Source: UBA9630 sp037137555 (lineage in GTDB: Bacteria; Patescibacteriota; Minisyncoccia; Moranbacterales; UBA2206). From it: a stretch of DNA of 34,932 nt. Both the position numbers and the translations under genes were made by a program. The DNA lies in contig JBAXKA010000004.1 of the NCBI GenBank assembly GCA_037137555.1, positions 1-34,932 of the forward strand. Direction: 5' to 3'. Positions 15,737 to 25,044 of the stretch are shown here, in pieces (the first letter of the stretch is position 1; every line of letters begins with the position of its first letter). The notes under the pieces are model-generated. The model saw only the letters and a program-made list of their open reading frames with translations. It did no database searches and had not been told where the DNA came from.

Positions 15737-17961
15737 ATTTTTTTGAGCTTATTTTTTCTTCGCTTGCTTATGGAATTATAGCCGAGATAACTGAGTAATC
15801 CGGTTAATGTTAAGCCGCTAATAATCAAACCGAGGTAGAAAAATGATTGGGGTTTGAAATATAAAACTAATTCTACATCGATTGATCCATCGGGATTTTC
15901 TTTATAGTATTTTTTTGAGAAATTTTGTTTCACATAATCAGCGTCAATCGTCCAGCCATTTGCATAATCGTTTATTATTTTATGGGTATTGTCGAAAACT
16001 GGTTCTCGATAGAGATACGCCAACTCTTCGCCTTCAAAAAAATTCTGCGATGATTCACATTCACTATTATTTTGAATAACTTTCTGGCATAGTTCCTTGC
16101 CGGAATAGTTGTTTAAATATAATTTCCAATTTTTATTAAAATTTGAAAAAAAGTTTAACTCACTACCTTCTACATATGCCCGCAAAAAAAGAATGTATTT
16201 GGAATCATTTATTTTTCTAAAATGCATATTCGGATAATCCAAAAGATTGACGAAGCTAGCATTTTCATATAATACAAAATCATTATTATTCATGATTTCT
16301 TTAAAATTACTACCAAATAATGCAGTAAATCGACTATACGCAACATTTACTTTTTTTGTAATATCATATGCATTTTTCCAGACTAATACATATTTAGCAT
16401 TAACCTGCTTCAGCGAATCCAAAATAGCATTATCATCACCATAAAAAAGCTTCTTATAGAATGGACTTACTTCTGCTAAATTATTAGCAGCTTTTTCATA
16501 GATCAAATCCTTTTCAATATAATTCTCAGCAAAATAATAAGTTTGAGGAAATCTATTGTATGTCCTATTCCAATCATAAACCTCATATGCATTAATAGGG
16601 AAAGCGGCGATGGAATAGGTCTCTTTTTCATTTCGTAAATACTCATTCAATTGATAATATGATTTTGGAATCTCATACACTCGGATATCGTTATGCATAC
16701 TTTTTAAAACCAAGCCAAATCTAGAAAAAAGGAAGATAGCAAAAAGAACACAAAATATTCTAGAAAAAGCTCTGCTTTTTTTCATTATTTTGGCTAATAT
16801 AAATAAAAAAAGTGGGATAAGAACAATATTGAACCTTGAAAATGATCTAAAAAAATGCACCACGCCAACATTTTCCCATAAATAGTTCCAGCCGACTTTT
16901 AAGAGCGGGTTATTGGGAGCAAAGGAAAAGGAAAGAAATATAACATAACACATAGAGATAAACAAAAGAAAACTTCTTTTGTCGCCTATTATAGATCGTT
17001 CATATTCACCCTTCTTTTTATACAAGAGAAAAAATAAAAATGTCATTGGAGCAAAAAAACTAATCACTACACTTAGCCAAGGGTAAGCGTCATCCGCAGA
17101 TAAATATTTTGCCGTACTCGGGTGCGTCCATCCATTGAAAATATTAATAAGACTTCCTTGCGCCAGATAGCCAGAGTATACTGCATCCAAATTGCTTTTG
17201 CTATATGTTTGCGTTGCGGAGCCAGCAGACAAAGAAGACAAAAAAGGTAAAATCCAATAGAAATTTATTCCAAATATTAGAGCCAACAAAAGGCCAAAAA
17301 TGCAAAATTGTTGTTTGTCAATTCTTTCCCTGAATAGCAAGGATGCAAACAAAATTAACAGGTATAGTAATATTATAAAAAGAAAAAAGGGGTGTAAAGA
17401 AAAAAATGACAAAAGAGAAATAAAAATTACATCTCTAATTTTTAACTTATGCCCATTGAACAACTTTTTTGTATAGCATAGAATGATTCCAAAAATAGCT
17501 AAAAAATAAAAATATTGCTTAGGGAAAAATAGCAAATACTCCAAAGATAAATTCGAAAACAATAAAAAAGTATTTGCAACGAAGCCCCAGAAATATCCCT
17601 TTGTTAATTTGAATGAGATAATAAAATAAGTGATAAAACAAAAAAAGATGGGCGTAAAAAATATTATATGGCTACTAATTTCATAGCCAAAACCAAAAGC
17701 CTTTAATATTTTAATAAAAGCTGTTTCGTAAAAATAGAGAAAAAAAGAACTGCTCAAGTCCATTCCGTTCTTTAAATTTTGCCCCCAAGCATACAAATTA
17801 TTCGCGTCATACAAAAATGTATTATCGCCGTAAGAAATCATTCCGCGTGAAAATAGTAAGTTAGAAAAGAACATAACAAAAATAGCAAGAAACAGCTCTA
17901 TCCAAATATATTTTTTAATAAAAATATACAAAAACATAAGTATTCTTTTTAATAGAATCAT
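15733..17961 (-). CDS. Large polytopic membrane protein, GT-C-like glycosyltransferase or YfhO-type
   Basis: A 742-aa protein. An N-terminal helix (IWIELFLAIFVMFFSNLLF) is followed by a loop with acidic residues (GMISYGDNTFLYDANNLY), which is where GT-C glycosyltransferases carry their catalytic or substrate-binding acids. About ten more helices run to residue ~410. A loop with HFFRSFSRFNIVLIPL resembles the FRxPxRF motif of YfhO/PTPS-related membrane proteins. A soluble domain of about 280 residues follows, and a single C-terminal helix (FYLGLIISGLTLTGLLSYLG) ends with a Lys/Arg-rich tail. The start overlaps the DUF268 gene stop by 4 bp (ATGA). It likely adds a lipid-linked sugar to a surface polymer or glycoprotein; donor and acceptor are unknown. 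Confidence 0.82.
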   Translation of the reverse strand: MILLKRILMFLYIFIKKYIWIELFLAIFVMFFSNLLFSRGMISYGDNTFLYDANNLYAWGQNLKNGMDLSSSFFLYFYETAFIKILKAFGFGYEISSHIIFFTPIFFCFITYFIISFKLTKGYFWGFVANTFLLFSNLSLEYLLFFPKQYFYFLAIFGIILCYTKKLFNGHKLKIRDVIFISLLSFFSLHPFFLFIILLYLLILFASLLFRERIDKQQFCIFGLLLALIFGINFYWILPFLSSLSAGSATQTYSKSNLDAVYSGYLAQGSLINIFNGWTHPSTAKYLSADDAYPWLSVVISFFAPMTFLFFLLYKKKGEYERSIIGDKRSFLLFISMCYVIFLSFSFAPNNPLLKVGWNYLWENVGVVHFFRSFSRFNIVLIPLFLFILAKIMKKSRAFSRIFCVLFAIFLFSRFGLVLKSMHNDIRVYEIPKSYYQLNEYLRNEKETYSIAAFPINAYEVYDWNRTYNRFPQTYYFAENYIEKDLIYEKAANNLAEVSPFYKKLFYGDDNAILDSLKQVNAKYVLVWKNAYDITKKVNVAYSRFTALFGSNFKEIMNNNDFVLYENASFVNLLDYPNMHFRKINDSKYILFLRAYVEGSELNFFSNFNKNWKLYLNNYSGKELCQKVIQNNSECESSQNFFEGEELAYLYREPVFDNTHKIINDYANGWTIDADYVKQNFSKKYYKENPDGSIDVELVLYFKPQSFFYLGLIISGLTLTGLLSYLGYNSISKRRKNKLKKI

Positions 17962-18734
17962 TTTTTTGTAAATTTAAACATTCCACACTCATAGTGTCCG
18001 TCAGTGTAATCCGTCAATTTGACATCTTCATGAAATACACCATTATCATCTACATATGAAAAACTTTTTAAATCTAAACTGCTGAAATATCTTATCATCC
18101 TACTCGCAGATAAAACACGATGAGCATTAAAGCATAATCTATCTTTTCCCATTGGTACTGAAACATACAATATTCCATTAGGCATTAACACACGAGCAAG
18201 TTCCTTGCAAGCTTTCTCCGCACCATCTGGATCTATTTTGTCACCATATCTCCCAAGTCCAATATGTTCAACTACATGCAAGCAAGAAAGAGACTCGATA
18301 GAATCATCATCAAAGGGTAATTGCAATATATCCCCTTTGCGTATTTGCAAGTTTCGTAGATTTGTCTCAATCGGTCTAATATCCACAAAAACAGTTTTTA
18401 CAATTTTTGATAAATACCCACCAAATTGATACATCGATCCAATATCGATATGCTGTGTCGGTTTATTAATTAGGATTAGCTCAAAAGCCCAAAGTTGTTG
18501 AAAAAAATATTGAGCATCAAATGGAGTAGAATCTTTTTTATCATGAAGCATTGGGAATAGATTTCCTGTCAGTATGCCTTCTTTTTGATTTTTTAATTTA
18601 AACACAAAAATATCTCGAATAAACCAGAAATACCCATACACGCCAAAAATAAATCTGACTGGATCAAAGATTTGAGTGACAACTCTGTATAGAAAATATG
18701 CCTTGTTCTTAATTTTATTGTCGTATATTCTCAT
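17958..18734 (-). CDS. DUF268 family methyltransferase-like protein
   Basis: A 258-aa protein. The frame opens at 18770, but the ATG at 18732-18734 (MRIYDNK) overlaps the preceding stop by ATGA and is the coupled start. The C-terminal two thirds carry the DUF268 signature: IDIGSMYQFGG near the SAM-binding site, then CLHVVEHIGLGRYGDKIDPD, ELARVLMPNGILYVSVPMG and FNAHRVLS. The fold is that of class I SAM methyltransferases. DUF268 proteins are found in surface polysaccharide clusters, but their substrate is not established. Here it follows another methyltransferase gene and precedes a GT-C-like gene, which fits methylation of a sugar in the growing glycan, perhaps as a cap. Function beyond the fold is inference. 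Confidence 0.88.
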   Translation of the reverse strand: MRIYDNKIKNKAYFLYRVVTQIFDPVRFIFGVYGYFWFIRDIFVFKLKNQKEGILTGNLFPMLHDKKDSTPFDAQYFFQQLWAFELILINKPTQHIDIGSMYQFGGYLSKIVKTVFVDIRPIETNLRNLQIRKGDILQLPFDDDSIESLSCLHVVEHIGLGRYGDKIDPDGAEKACKELARVLMPNGILYVSVPMGKDRLCFNAHRVLSASRMIRYFSSLDLKSFSYVDDNGVFHEDVKLTDYTDGHYECGMFKFTKK

Positions 18735-19450
18735 ATTGTTTTCTTCGCCATAATGTGATATCCAAAACAAAGTTGCTTCTCCGTTTTTTTACTCATCAGG
18801 GAAATTAAAAATAAACATAAAACCAGCGGTAAAATTATTATGTATAGCGATAACCCAAAAACACCAAAAATCGAATATCTTTTTATGACAAGCGGTGTTC
18901 GCATTAATTCTTGATTAATATAATCAAAGTAATTTCCATTGGTTTCGTAAGCACTAATCTCAAAATTATTTTTAGATAATATTTCTTTATACCAATATAT
19001 ATTAAACCCCGTGCAAAAATGATACGGTGCAAAATGCGTTTGAGAACAAAATGGTGCAGTCAAAATTAATCGTCCATCTTTTTTTAAAATTCTAGAAAAT
19101 TCAGCAATCGCTTTTTCTGGATAAGGAATATGCTCCAAAACTTCAGTACAAAGAATATTATCAAAAGCGTGATCTGGAATTGGTATATTCACAATATCAG
19201 AAATAATGTCAAGTCGGGAATTATCCCATTTCTTCGTCTGCAATCCAACGCCATCTCCTTCTCCATTATACTCACCAAAATCTTGGCTCGTATATTTCAA
19301 ATGCGAGCAATATTGTTTATATTGACACTCTCCTGCACCAGCATCGAGAATCGTCTGGTTTGCAGGAATATTTTTTAATTGCTTCGTTACCCATTTTTTC
19401 CGGAAAGTCTTATTGCTCAAAAAAGGAAAAAGTTTTACTAAATATTTCAT
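18731..19450 (-). CDS. Class I SAM-dependent methyltransferase with C-terminal membrane helix
   Basis: A 239-aa methyltransferase of the Methyltransf_11/25 type. Motif I is TILDAGAGECQYKQY, motif II appears near FDNILCTEVLEHI, and the post-motif strand is RILKKDGRLILTAPF. A hydrophobic segment near the end (LSLYIIILPLVLCLFLISLM) would anchor it to the membrane, where lipid-linked sugars are made. The gene overlaps the upstream glycosyltransferase and the downstream DUF268 gene by ATGA junctions on both sides. Likely substrate is a sugar or lipid-linked glycan intermediate; this is inferred from the operon. Confidence 0.88.
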   Translation of the reverse strand: MKYLVKLFPFLSNKTFRKKWVTKQLKNIPANQTILDAGAGECQYKQYCSHLKYTSQDFGEYNGEGDGVGLQTKKWDNSRLDIISDIVNIPIPDHAFDNILCTEVLEHIPYPEKAIAEFSRILKKDGRLILTAPFCSQTHFAPYHFCTGFNIYWYKEILSKNNFEISAYETNGNYFDYINQELMRTPLVIKRYSIFGVFGLSLYIIILPLVLCLFLISLMSKKTEKQLCFGYHIMAKKTI

Positions 19451-20583
19451 ATGGTCAATTCGTTAAAAATATACTTGTAATTAAATTGTTTTGCATAATT
19501 AATGGCGTTATTTCTATATTCTTGATTATTTTTTTTATCCATTAGCAATAAAATTTTAGCTCTAATATCATCTAGATTTTCATTTATGATTATTCCACAT
19601 TTACTTTGACTGATTTCTTGTGCATTCCAAGGAATGTCAGTAAGTAATACTGGCACTCCGCAAGCAAGATATGTTTTAATTTTTCCTGGATCTGCATAGT
19701 ATGTCCATGTATCCAAATTTTTCACATAAGGCGCGATGGCTATACATGATTTTGCGATTTCATTTTCGGCGATTTGAATGTCATCTATTTTTCCCCTAAA
19801 ATCGCAGAATTCCGATACCTGCAACTCCCTTGCCAGAGCAATTAATTCATCCTTAAACTTTCCAGCACCAATAATTTTAAATTTAAAATTTGGAATACAT
19901 TTGATAATTTCCGGCATAGCTCTTATCACTAATTGCACCCCTTGTTTTTCTAATAAATGACCCAGAAATATCACAGTATTTTTTTCGCACTCCTCATAGG
20001 CATATTTCGTTATCCTTTCGATCCAAACCCCATAAGAAACCACTCGATGAGATTTATAATCCGTTTTTTTAATGCCCAAAAATTTTTCCCGCGCTTCTGC
20101 CATCCTTGGTGACAAATCCCACATTTCATCAGATTTTATATAACTCCGCATATTTATCCAATGATAAATTCTATTTTTTAATTTACTCTTAAAACGGTTC
20201 TCGGGAACAAAATCCATTGCCCAATAAACAGTCTTATTCACTTTTCCAAAAAATCGCAAAAAATTTCCAAATAACACGCAAAGTCCGTCCATGCCAATAT
20301 AGCTATCCCCCATCAAGCCACTCGCGAAAACCCATCGAATTGTTGCAAAAAACTCCTTGATATATATACTAATCTCTGAACGGTTCACATAATCTCGTGT
20401 TTTATATTCCCTAAAAATCACTCCGTTTTTATACCAAGTTCCTCGACTGCACCGGTCTGGCGCATCAGAAAAACTGTGACAAATATGCAAAACATTATGA
20501 TTTTTTTCTTCATTCAAAAACAGCACCAAATCATCATCTGGCTGAGTAAGAAATTTATGAGAAACAATAATAATATTTTTCAT
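19447..20583 (-). CDS. Glycosyltransferase, GT4/GT1-type fold
   Basis: A 378-aa predicted GT-B glycosyltransferase that would transfer a nucleotide-activated sugar to a glycan. The C-terminal half shows the donor-binding domain: NTVIFLGHLLEKQGVQLVIR (start of domain 2), FKIIGAGKFKDELIALAREL, FRGKIDDIQIAENEI, and the region CIAIAPYV...DPGKIKTYLACGVPVLLTDIP. This last region corresponds to the nucleotide-sugar loop, although the usual E-x7-E is replaced by a D/K-containing version (ADPGKIKTYLACG). The N-terminal acceptor domain is less conserved. It overlaps the next gene by 4 bp and follows a GT2 gene by 9 bp. Sugar specificity is not predictable. Confidence 0.9.
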   Translation of the reverse strand: MKNIIIVSHKFLTQPDDDLVLFLNEEKNHNVLHICHSFSDAPDRCSRGTWYKNGVIFREYKTRDYVNRSEISIYIKEFFATIRWVFASGLMGDSYIGMDGLCVLFGNFLRFFGKVNKTVYWAMDFVPENRFKSKLKNRIYHWINMRSYIKSDEMWDLSPRMAEAREKFLGIKKTDYKSHRVVSYGVWIERITKYAYEECEKNTVIFLGHLLEKQGVQLVIRAMPEIIKCIPNFKFKIIGAGKFKDELIALARELQVSEFCDFRGKIDDIQIAENEIAKSCIAIAPYVKNLDTWTYYADPGKIKTYLACGVPVLLTDIPWNAQEISQSKCGIIINENLDDIRAKILLLMDKKNNQEYRNNAINYAKQFNYKYIFNELTI

Positions 20584-20592
20584 ATGAAAGAA

Positions 20593-21408
20593 TTATGATC
20601 CCCGAAAATAATTAAATAACCAAAATCGAAACCTCGCGGGAATAGCGAAAAGACTCACCCACTGAACAATGAGATAAAATTTATCAAACCAAGACATTAT
20701 ATACCCATACTCCGCCTGAGCCTTTAGTCTGATAAATAAAGCATTCATTTCCTGCTCCCTTGCTGTTTTGATAGATGACGCCCCATTATGAATTCTTAAT
20801 TTATGAATAACATTAGGTAGATTGGCAAATTCTCCAAACTTACCCATACGAAAATAAATATCATAATCTTGTGTCAATGAAATATCCTCATTATATCCTC
20901 CTGCCAATGCAATGATATCTCTTCTCCAAATCGTAGCTGGATGACAAAACTGATTATATCTAAATATTTTTTCTCTTATACTATTATCGTCATAATTATA
21001 ATTTCGCTGATTTAAAATATTCATCTTCGCATCACAAACTTCAATCGCACCTCCGCTAACAACAACGCTAGGATTTAGCTCCATAAATTCGCATTGCTTT
21101 TCTAATCTATCTGGATAACTCCAATCATCTGCATCCATACGCACAACATATTTTCCTTTCGCAATTAATAACCCAACATTTAAAGCTTTTGATGTTTTTA
21201 AATTAGTTTCATTTTTTATCGCAACAACACGATCATCTTTTTTGGCGTATTCTTGGATAATTTCCCAAGTCCTATCTGTTGAAGCGTCATCAATTATAAT
21301 AAATTCAAAGTCAGAAAAAGTTTGATTCAAAATACTTTCTATCGCCAAAGCAACATACTTTTCCGCGTTATAGGCCGGCATTATGACTGAAATAATTGGA
21401 TTCGACAT
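20593..21408 (-). CDS. Glycosyltransferase family 2 (second of a tandem duplicate pair)
   Basis: A 271-aa GT-A glycosyltransferase. The frame opens at 21468 inside the upstream gene; the ATG at 21406-21408 (MSNPIISVIMPAYNAE) is chosen because it gives the standard GT2 N-terminus and a 10-bp gap. Motifs: ISVIMPAYN, FIIIDDASTD, the metal-binding DADDW (VRMDADDWSYPDRLEKQ), and an HPATIWRRD region in the acceptor half. A C-terminal amphipathic stretch (FDKFYLIVQWVSLFAIPARF) may attach it to the membrane. By hand alignment about two thirds of its first ~125 residues are identical to the upstream gene, pointing to tandem duplication and divergence. It probably adds a sugar to the lipid-linked glycan. 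Confidence 0.92.
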   Translation of the reverse strand: MSNPIISVIMPAYNAEKYVALAIESILNQTFSDFEFIIIDDASTDRTWEIIQEYAKKDDRVVAIKNETNLKTSKALNVGLLIAKGKYVVRMDADDWSYPDRLEKQCEFMELNPSVVVSGGAIEVCDAKMNILNQRNYNYDDNSIREKIFRYNQFCHPATIWRRDIIALAGGYNEDISLTQDYDIYFRMGKFGEFANLPNVIHKLRIHNGASSIKTAREQEMNALFIRLKAQAEYGYIMSWFDKFYLIVQWVSLFAIPARFRFWLFNYFRGS

Positions 21409-21418
21409 TTTTGTAATA

Positions 21419-22228
21419 TTATCTGAATTGATTAAACAACCATACCTTAAGCTTATACGGCATAACAAACATGCTGATATATTGACCTACCAAATACAAT
21501 ATAGTCTTCAGACTCATTCGATATCCATATTCAATCATTGCCTTTAATCTTACATACAAAGTTAACCGCTCTTGCCTGCGTGCTCGTTTAAAAGAAACTG
21601 AATTTTCACTAATCCGATATTTAATAAGCATGTCTGGCAAATTAGCAAATTTACTCATCCGACCTGTCCTGAAATATAAATCATAATCTTCTACATCATA
21701 CAACATCTCATTGAAGCAAGTTGTTTTTTTCAGAATATCACACCTCCAAATAGTTGCAGGATGACAAAATGGATTATAAAAAAACATACGCTTTCGTATT
21801 TCCCTATCATTGGATTTATATTTTCTAAGATGCCTGCTGTGCATATCCTTATCGCAAACCATAATGTATCCGCCACTTACTCCAACCTTAGGATTTTCAT
21901 CCATAAATTTTACCTGCTTTTCTAATCTATATGGATAACTCCAATCATCAGCATCCATTCTCACGATATACTCTCCTCGAGCAATATCAATGCCCCTATT
22001 TAAAGTTTTGCAAATTTTATAATTTGCTTCATTTTTCAGTGCGACTATACGCTTATCTTTCTTCGCATATTCCTGAATTATGTCCCACGATTTATCAATG
22101 CTACCATCATCTATAATAATAAATTCAAAATCAGCAAAAGTCTGACATAACATACTTTCAATTGCATAAGCAATATAATCTTGAACATTATACGCCGGCA
22201 TCAATATTGAAACCTTTGGATTATTCAT
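21419..22228 (-). CDS. Glycosyltransferase family 2 (first of a tandem duplicate pair)
   Basis: A 269-aa GT-A glycosyltransferase with VSILMPAYNVQ at the N-terminus, EFIIIDDGSID for nucleotide binding, and VRMDADDWSYPYRLEKQ with the DxD metal site. The acceptor side has FCHPATIWRCDIL. A C-terminal amphipathic or membrane-associated stretch (LVGQYISMFVMPYKLKVW) mirrors the one in its paralogue. The start codon lies 8 bp inside the end of the GtrB-like gene, so the genes are coupled. The paralogues keep catalytic motifs but differ in the variable loops that choose acceptor, suggesting successive additions in one glycan chain. Confidence 0.92.
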   Translation of the reverse strand: MNNPKVSILMPAYNVQDYIAYAIESMLCQTFADFEFIIIDDGSIDKSWDIIQEYAKKDKRIVALKNEANYKICKTLNRGIDIARGEYIVRMDADDWSYPYRLEKQVKFMDENPKVGVSGGYIMVCDKDMHSRHLRKYKSNDREIRKRMFFYNPFCHPATIWRCDILKKTTCFNEMLYDVEDYDLYFRTGRMSKFANLPDMLIKYRISENSVSFKRARRQERLTLYVRLKAMIEYGYRMSLKTILYLVGQYISMFVMPYKLKVWLFNQFR

Positions 22229-23171
22229 AACAATTAACCACCTCTTTAATAATATACGCCGGACGATTTTTTGATTCTCTAAAAATATTTATTTGATAAA
22301 CCGAAATGATACCAATCATCACCACAATCAGTCCGTTACTAACAATCATAAAAACACTGAGAATAGCATTACCACTGAAAAAACCATCATCCACAAACCA
22401 CCGCACATAAACCATTATCGCAAGCATCAATCCCCCGCCAAAAAATAAAACCGCACCAATTGCGATAATAATTTTCATTGGCAACATACTAAAAGAAGTT
22501 ACTCCGATACGAGCGAAAGAAATCATCTTGCCAAGCGAATAGGAACTTCTGCCATACTTTCTGCTACTAGCCGTAAAATCAACAAAAGTGCTACGAAAAC
22601 CAATCCAATTAACCAGTCCGCGATAAAATTTATCTTTTTCTGGCAAACTATTCAAAGAATCTAATGCCTTTCTATCAATCAAGCGAAAATCTGCACTGCC
22701 CGGTTCAATATAAATATCCGAAATCCAATTGATTAAATTATAAAAAAGTTTAGATGTAATTTTTTTTAGGCTTGATTCATTTTCTGTTTCTAGTCTTTTT
22801 GTGTTCACAACTTCAAAACCCGCTTGCCATTTTTTAAGCATGGCGGGAATAATTTCTGGTGGATGTTGCAAATCAGCATCCATCATAATAACCGCATCGC
22901 CTTTTGCCATTTTAAGTCCTGCTTCAAGAGCAGCTTGATGACCAAAATTCCGACTAAAAAAAATTCCTCTGACACGACCATCCTTTTTGGCAATTTTTTT
23001 AATTTTTTGCCAAGAGCTATCGACACTGCCATCATTAATAAAAATAATTTCTATTGCATATTCAACTTGCTTTTTAAAAAGTTCTTTTAATTTAGCATAA
23101 AGCAAAGGAATATTTTCCTCTTCATTATGCACGGGAATAACAATGGAAATATTTAATACATTATTTGTCAT
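22221..23171 (-). CDS. GtrB/DPM1-type polyprenyl-phosphate glycosyltransferase
   Basis: A 316-aa GT2 enzyme that moves a sugar from its nucleotide to a polyprenyl phosphate at the cytoplasmic face, making the donor used by GT-C enzymes. Motifs: ISIVIPVHNEEENIPLLY, IIFINDGSVDSSW, the DxD-containing MMDADLQHPPE (aspartates near residues 97-99), and GSADFRLIDRKAL. The C-terminal part has two membrane helices (AIGAVLFFGGGLMLAIMVYV and IVSNGLIVVMIGIISVY) as in GtrB and YkoT proteins, followed by the typical short tail. It overlaps the upstream gene by 11 bp. Presence of this enzyme plus two GT-C-like membrane proteins in one operon is a coherent lipid-carrier pathway. Confidence 0.93.
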   Translation of the reverse strand: MTNNVLNISIVIPVHNEEENIPLLYAKLKELFKKQVEYAIEIIFINDGSVDSSWQKIKKIAKKDGRVRGIFFSRNFGHQAALEAGLKMAKGDAVIMMDADLQHPPEIIPAMLKKWQAGFEVVNTKRLETENESSLKKITSKLFYNLINWISDIYIEPGSADFRLIDRKALDSLNSLPEKDKFYRGLVNWIGFRSTFVDFTASSRKYGRSSYSLGKMISFARIGVTSFSMLPMKIIIAIGAVLFFGGGLMLAIMVYVRWFVDDGFFSGNAILSVFMIVSNGLIVVMIGIISVYQINIFRESKNRPAYIIKEVVNCYE

Positions 23172-24900
23172 AATTTTGATCGACTAGATCTAGCATGAAA
23201 TAACCACCGAGAAAAACACCGCTTGTAGTTCCTTTTCTTTTGAGCATCACAAAAATATCTTGCGGAGTATTTTTAAAAGTTACTTCGATTTTGCCTGAAT
23301 TTTGCCATAGCTTATCAGAGTTATCCGAATAAATTTCTGTCCATTTTTTTCCATCGACAGATAAAAGAAGTTGCAGATTATAATGAAAAATTAAATTGGC
23401 CACAGTTAATTTCTCAATATTTTTTTGATCAGTTTTAATTTTATACACCAAATAGGCTTCATCATCATTAAAAATAGTATTTCGCCAAACATCAACCGAA
23501 ACATTTTTTTCCTCGAATGCATCCAGGATACTGCTACCGCCAAGCAAGGGATTTCTAAATTTATCAGGGGAAGTATTTTTTTCCGTGTAGCTATTATTTA
23601 AAATACTGCTACCATCAATTGAATCAAGCTGAAAATCCACACGACTTTTGCCTTTTCCCAAATCATAAACAGTTTCACCATAAGCTAAGTTAGTTGGTTC
23701 GACATAATAAGTTTTGAAATAAAGATCTTTTTCTTCCGTAAATATTTTATTTTCTGCTCGTTGCATAAAACCATTGCCATTTGGATAAACTAAATTATTA
23801 TTAGCTTGACCAATTGCCAAATAATTTTCGCTGCTCACTTTCACGCTAGTGTTATCAATCCCCAGCCAGTATTTTTTTCCCGCTTCCAGCTTAGCCATAA
23901 TTTGAAAAAATTTATTTCCTGTTTCAATATCGCTAGCGGAAAAAGTAGCGATAGCTTTTATTGTTGTTGAAATACTTTGTTTTTGAGCATCAAATTCTCG
24001 CACTTGAATAGCATAATCGCCAACGCCTCCATCGCCATTTTTAGTTATAAAAAATTCCGCTCCTACTAAATCACTTTTTTGAGGCACGAAAATTTGTCCC
24101 AACATTGTGCGTGGAATTGACAAGGCGCTGGAATTTTCCGGATGCAATAATTGCTTTTGATCAAGTTTGATTTCTCGATCGTAGCCAATAATTGTCGCCT
24201 TAACCGAAGAAAGCTCTGTGTCTTTTTCAATTACTAATGGCAAAAGCTTGATATCATCAATAAAAATAATGCTTGGATCTAGACCTGAAACAGCAAATTC
24301 CAAACCAGAAGCTTCAATGGTTGATTTGAAATTATATTCATAATATTTAAATTTGTTTTCTGGATTGCTGGCAATTTCAACTTCTGCGATTAAGGACACT
24401 TCTTTTTCATTTGCCAGTGAAAGTTTCACCTGACTCTTTTTGGAACTGGAAATCCAAAAACCAATTTTATAGAACTGCTCTTTTTGTGTTATTAAATAAT
24501 TATTCAACCGCACTGTTTTGTCCTGTCCATTCGCCCAACTTATTTTCAAACTGCGTCCTCCAAAATTAAATTGTTCATTAGAAAATTCCGCATCAGCATT
24601 TTTTGTTGTAATATTTTTTGCCGAATTATATTCTTCAGATTCAAAACTGAAATCGCTTGAAAGATCATTTGTTTTTATTGAGTTTATAACAAAGCCATTT
24701 TTCTCTCTTGTTAAAATTTTTTGCTCAGTAGCTTGCGATTGCTCTTTTTTATTATTGAACAAATATATGCCCTCAAAAAGTATCATGGCAAAAACAAAAA
24801 AACTTAGAATATAAAACAATAGTTTCTTCTTTTCGCTACTTTTTTTTATTAAAAAATCTTGCCAAAGCGCTTTTGCCTTGTTAATCATGTCTTTGTCCAT
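23161..24900 (-). CDS. Membrane-anchored beta-rich surface protein, unknown
   Basis: A 579-aa protein. The frame opens at a GTG at 24906, but the ATG at 24898-24900 (MDKDMINK) is preferred. A cytoplasmic basic N-terminus precedes one membrane helix at about residues 28-46 (LFYILSFFVFAMILFEGIYL); the rest lies outside. Residues ~95-215 look like a carbohydrate-binding-module jelly roll (YKIGFWISS...YYEYNFKSTIEASGLEFAV...FIDDIKLLPL), and later segments also look beta-rich. A short internal repeat is seen near residues 440-480: SSIL-x5-EKN-x-S...FRN, then SSIL-x3-EEKN-x-S...WRN. It is the first gene of the glycan operon, about 40 nt from a good promoter, and overlaps the GtrB-like gene. It may bind or anchor the glycan or guide its ligation; function is unknown. 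Confidence 0.8.
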   Translation of the reverse strand: MDKDMINKAKALWQDFLIKKSSEKKKLLFYILSFFVFAMILFEGIYLFNNKKEQSQATEQKILTREKNGFVINSIKTNDLSSDFSFESEEYNSAKNITTKNADAEFSNEQFNFGGRSLKISWANGQDKTVRLNNYLITQKEQFYKIGFWISSSKKSQVKLSLANEKEVSLIAEVEIASNPENKFKYYEYNFKSTIEASGLEFAVSGLDPSIIFIDDIKLLPLVIEKDTELSSVKATIIGYDREIKLDQKQLLHPENSSALSIPRTMLGQIFVPQKSDLVGAEFFITKNGDGGVGDYAIQVREFDAQKQSISTTIKAIATFSASDIETGNKFFQIMAKLEAGKKYWLGIDNTSVKVSSENYLAIGQANNNLVYPNGNGFMQRAENKIFTEEKDLYFKTYYVEPTNLAYGETVYDLGKGKSRVDFQLDSIDGSSILNNSYTEKNTSPDKFRNPLLGGSSILDAFEEKNVSVDVWRNTIFNDDEAYLVYKIKTDQKNIEKLTVANLIFHYNLQLLLSVDGKKWTEIYSDNSDKLWQNSGKIEVTFKNTPQDIFVMLKRKGTTSGVFLGGYFMLDLVDQNYDK

Positions 24901-24947
24901 ACGCACTGTTAAATATTAGAATTAAGTCAATATATAATTGATTAAAA

Positions 24948-24976
24948 AGACTACCAGCAAAAAACAAAAATGTCAA
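24948..24976 (-). promoter_or_regulatory. Promoter candidate for the nine-to-ten-gene glycan operon
   Basis: On the minus strand TTGACA (24971-24976), a 17-nt spacer, then TAGTCT (24948-24953) preceded by TGG as an extended -10. The -10 itself is a weak match. Predicted start is about 24941, about 40 nt before the ATG at 24900. No terminator was seen inside the operon down to 13555. Confidence 0.5.
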
Positions 24977-25009
24977 ATTGACGCACCACATGGCGAAATT
25001 AGCCTAGAA

Positions 25010-25044
25010 AAAATAAAAAAACAGCCTCTCTTTAAAACTGTTTT
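25010..25044 (-). terminator. Rho-independent terminator of the candidate small RNA
   Basis: AAAACAG and CTGTTTT form a 7-bp stem around a 13-nt loop. The second arm runs into a T-rich tract (TTTATTTTTTC) on the minus strand. It would also stop read-through from the RhuM pseudogene into the glycan operon. Confidence 0.7.
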
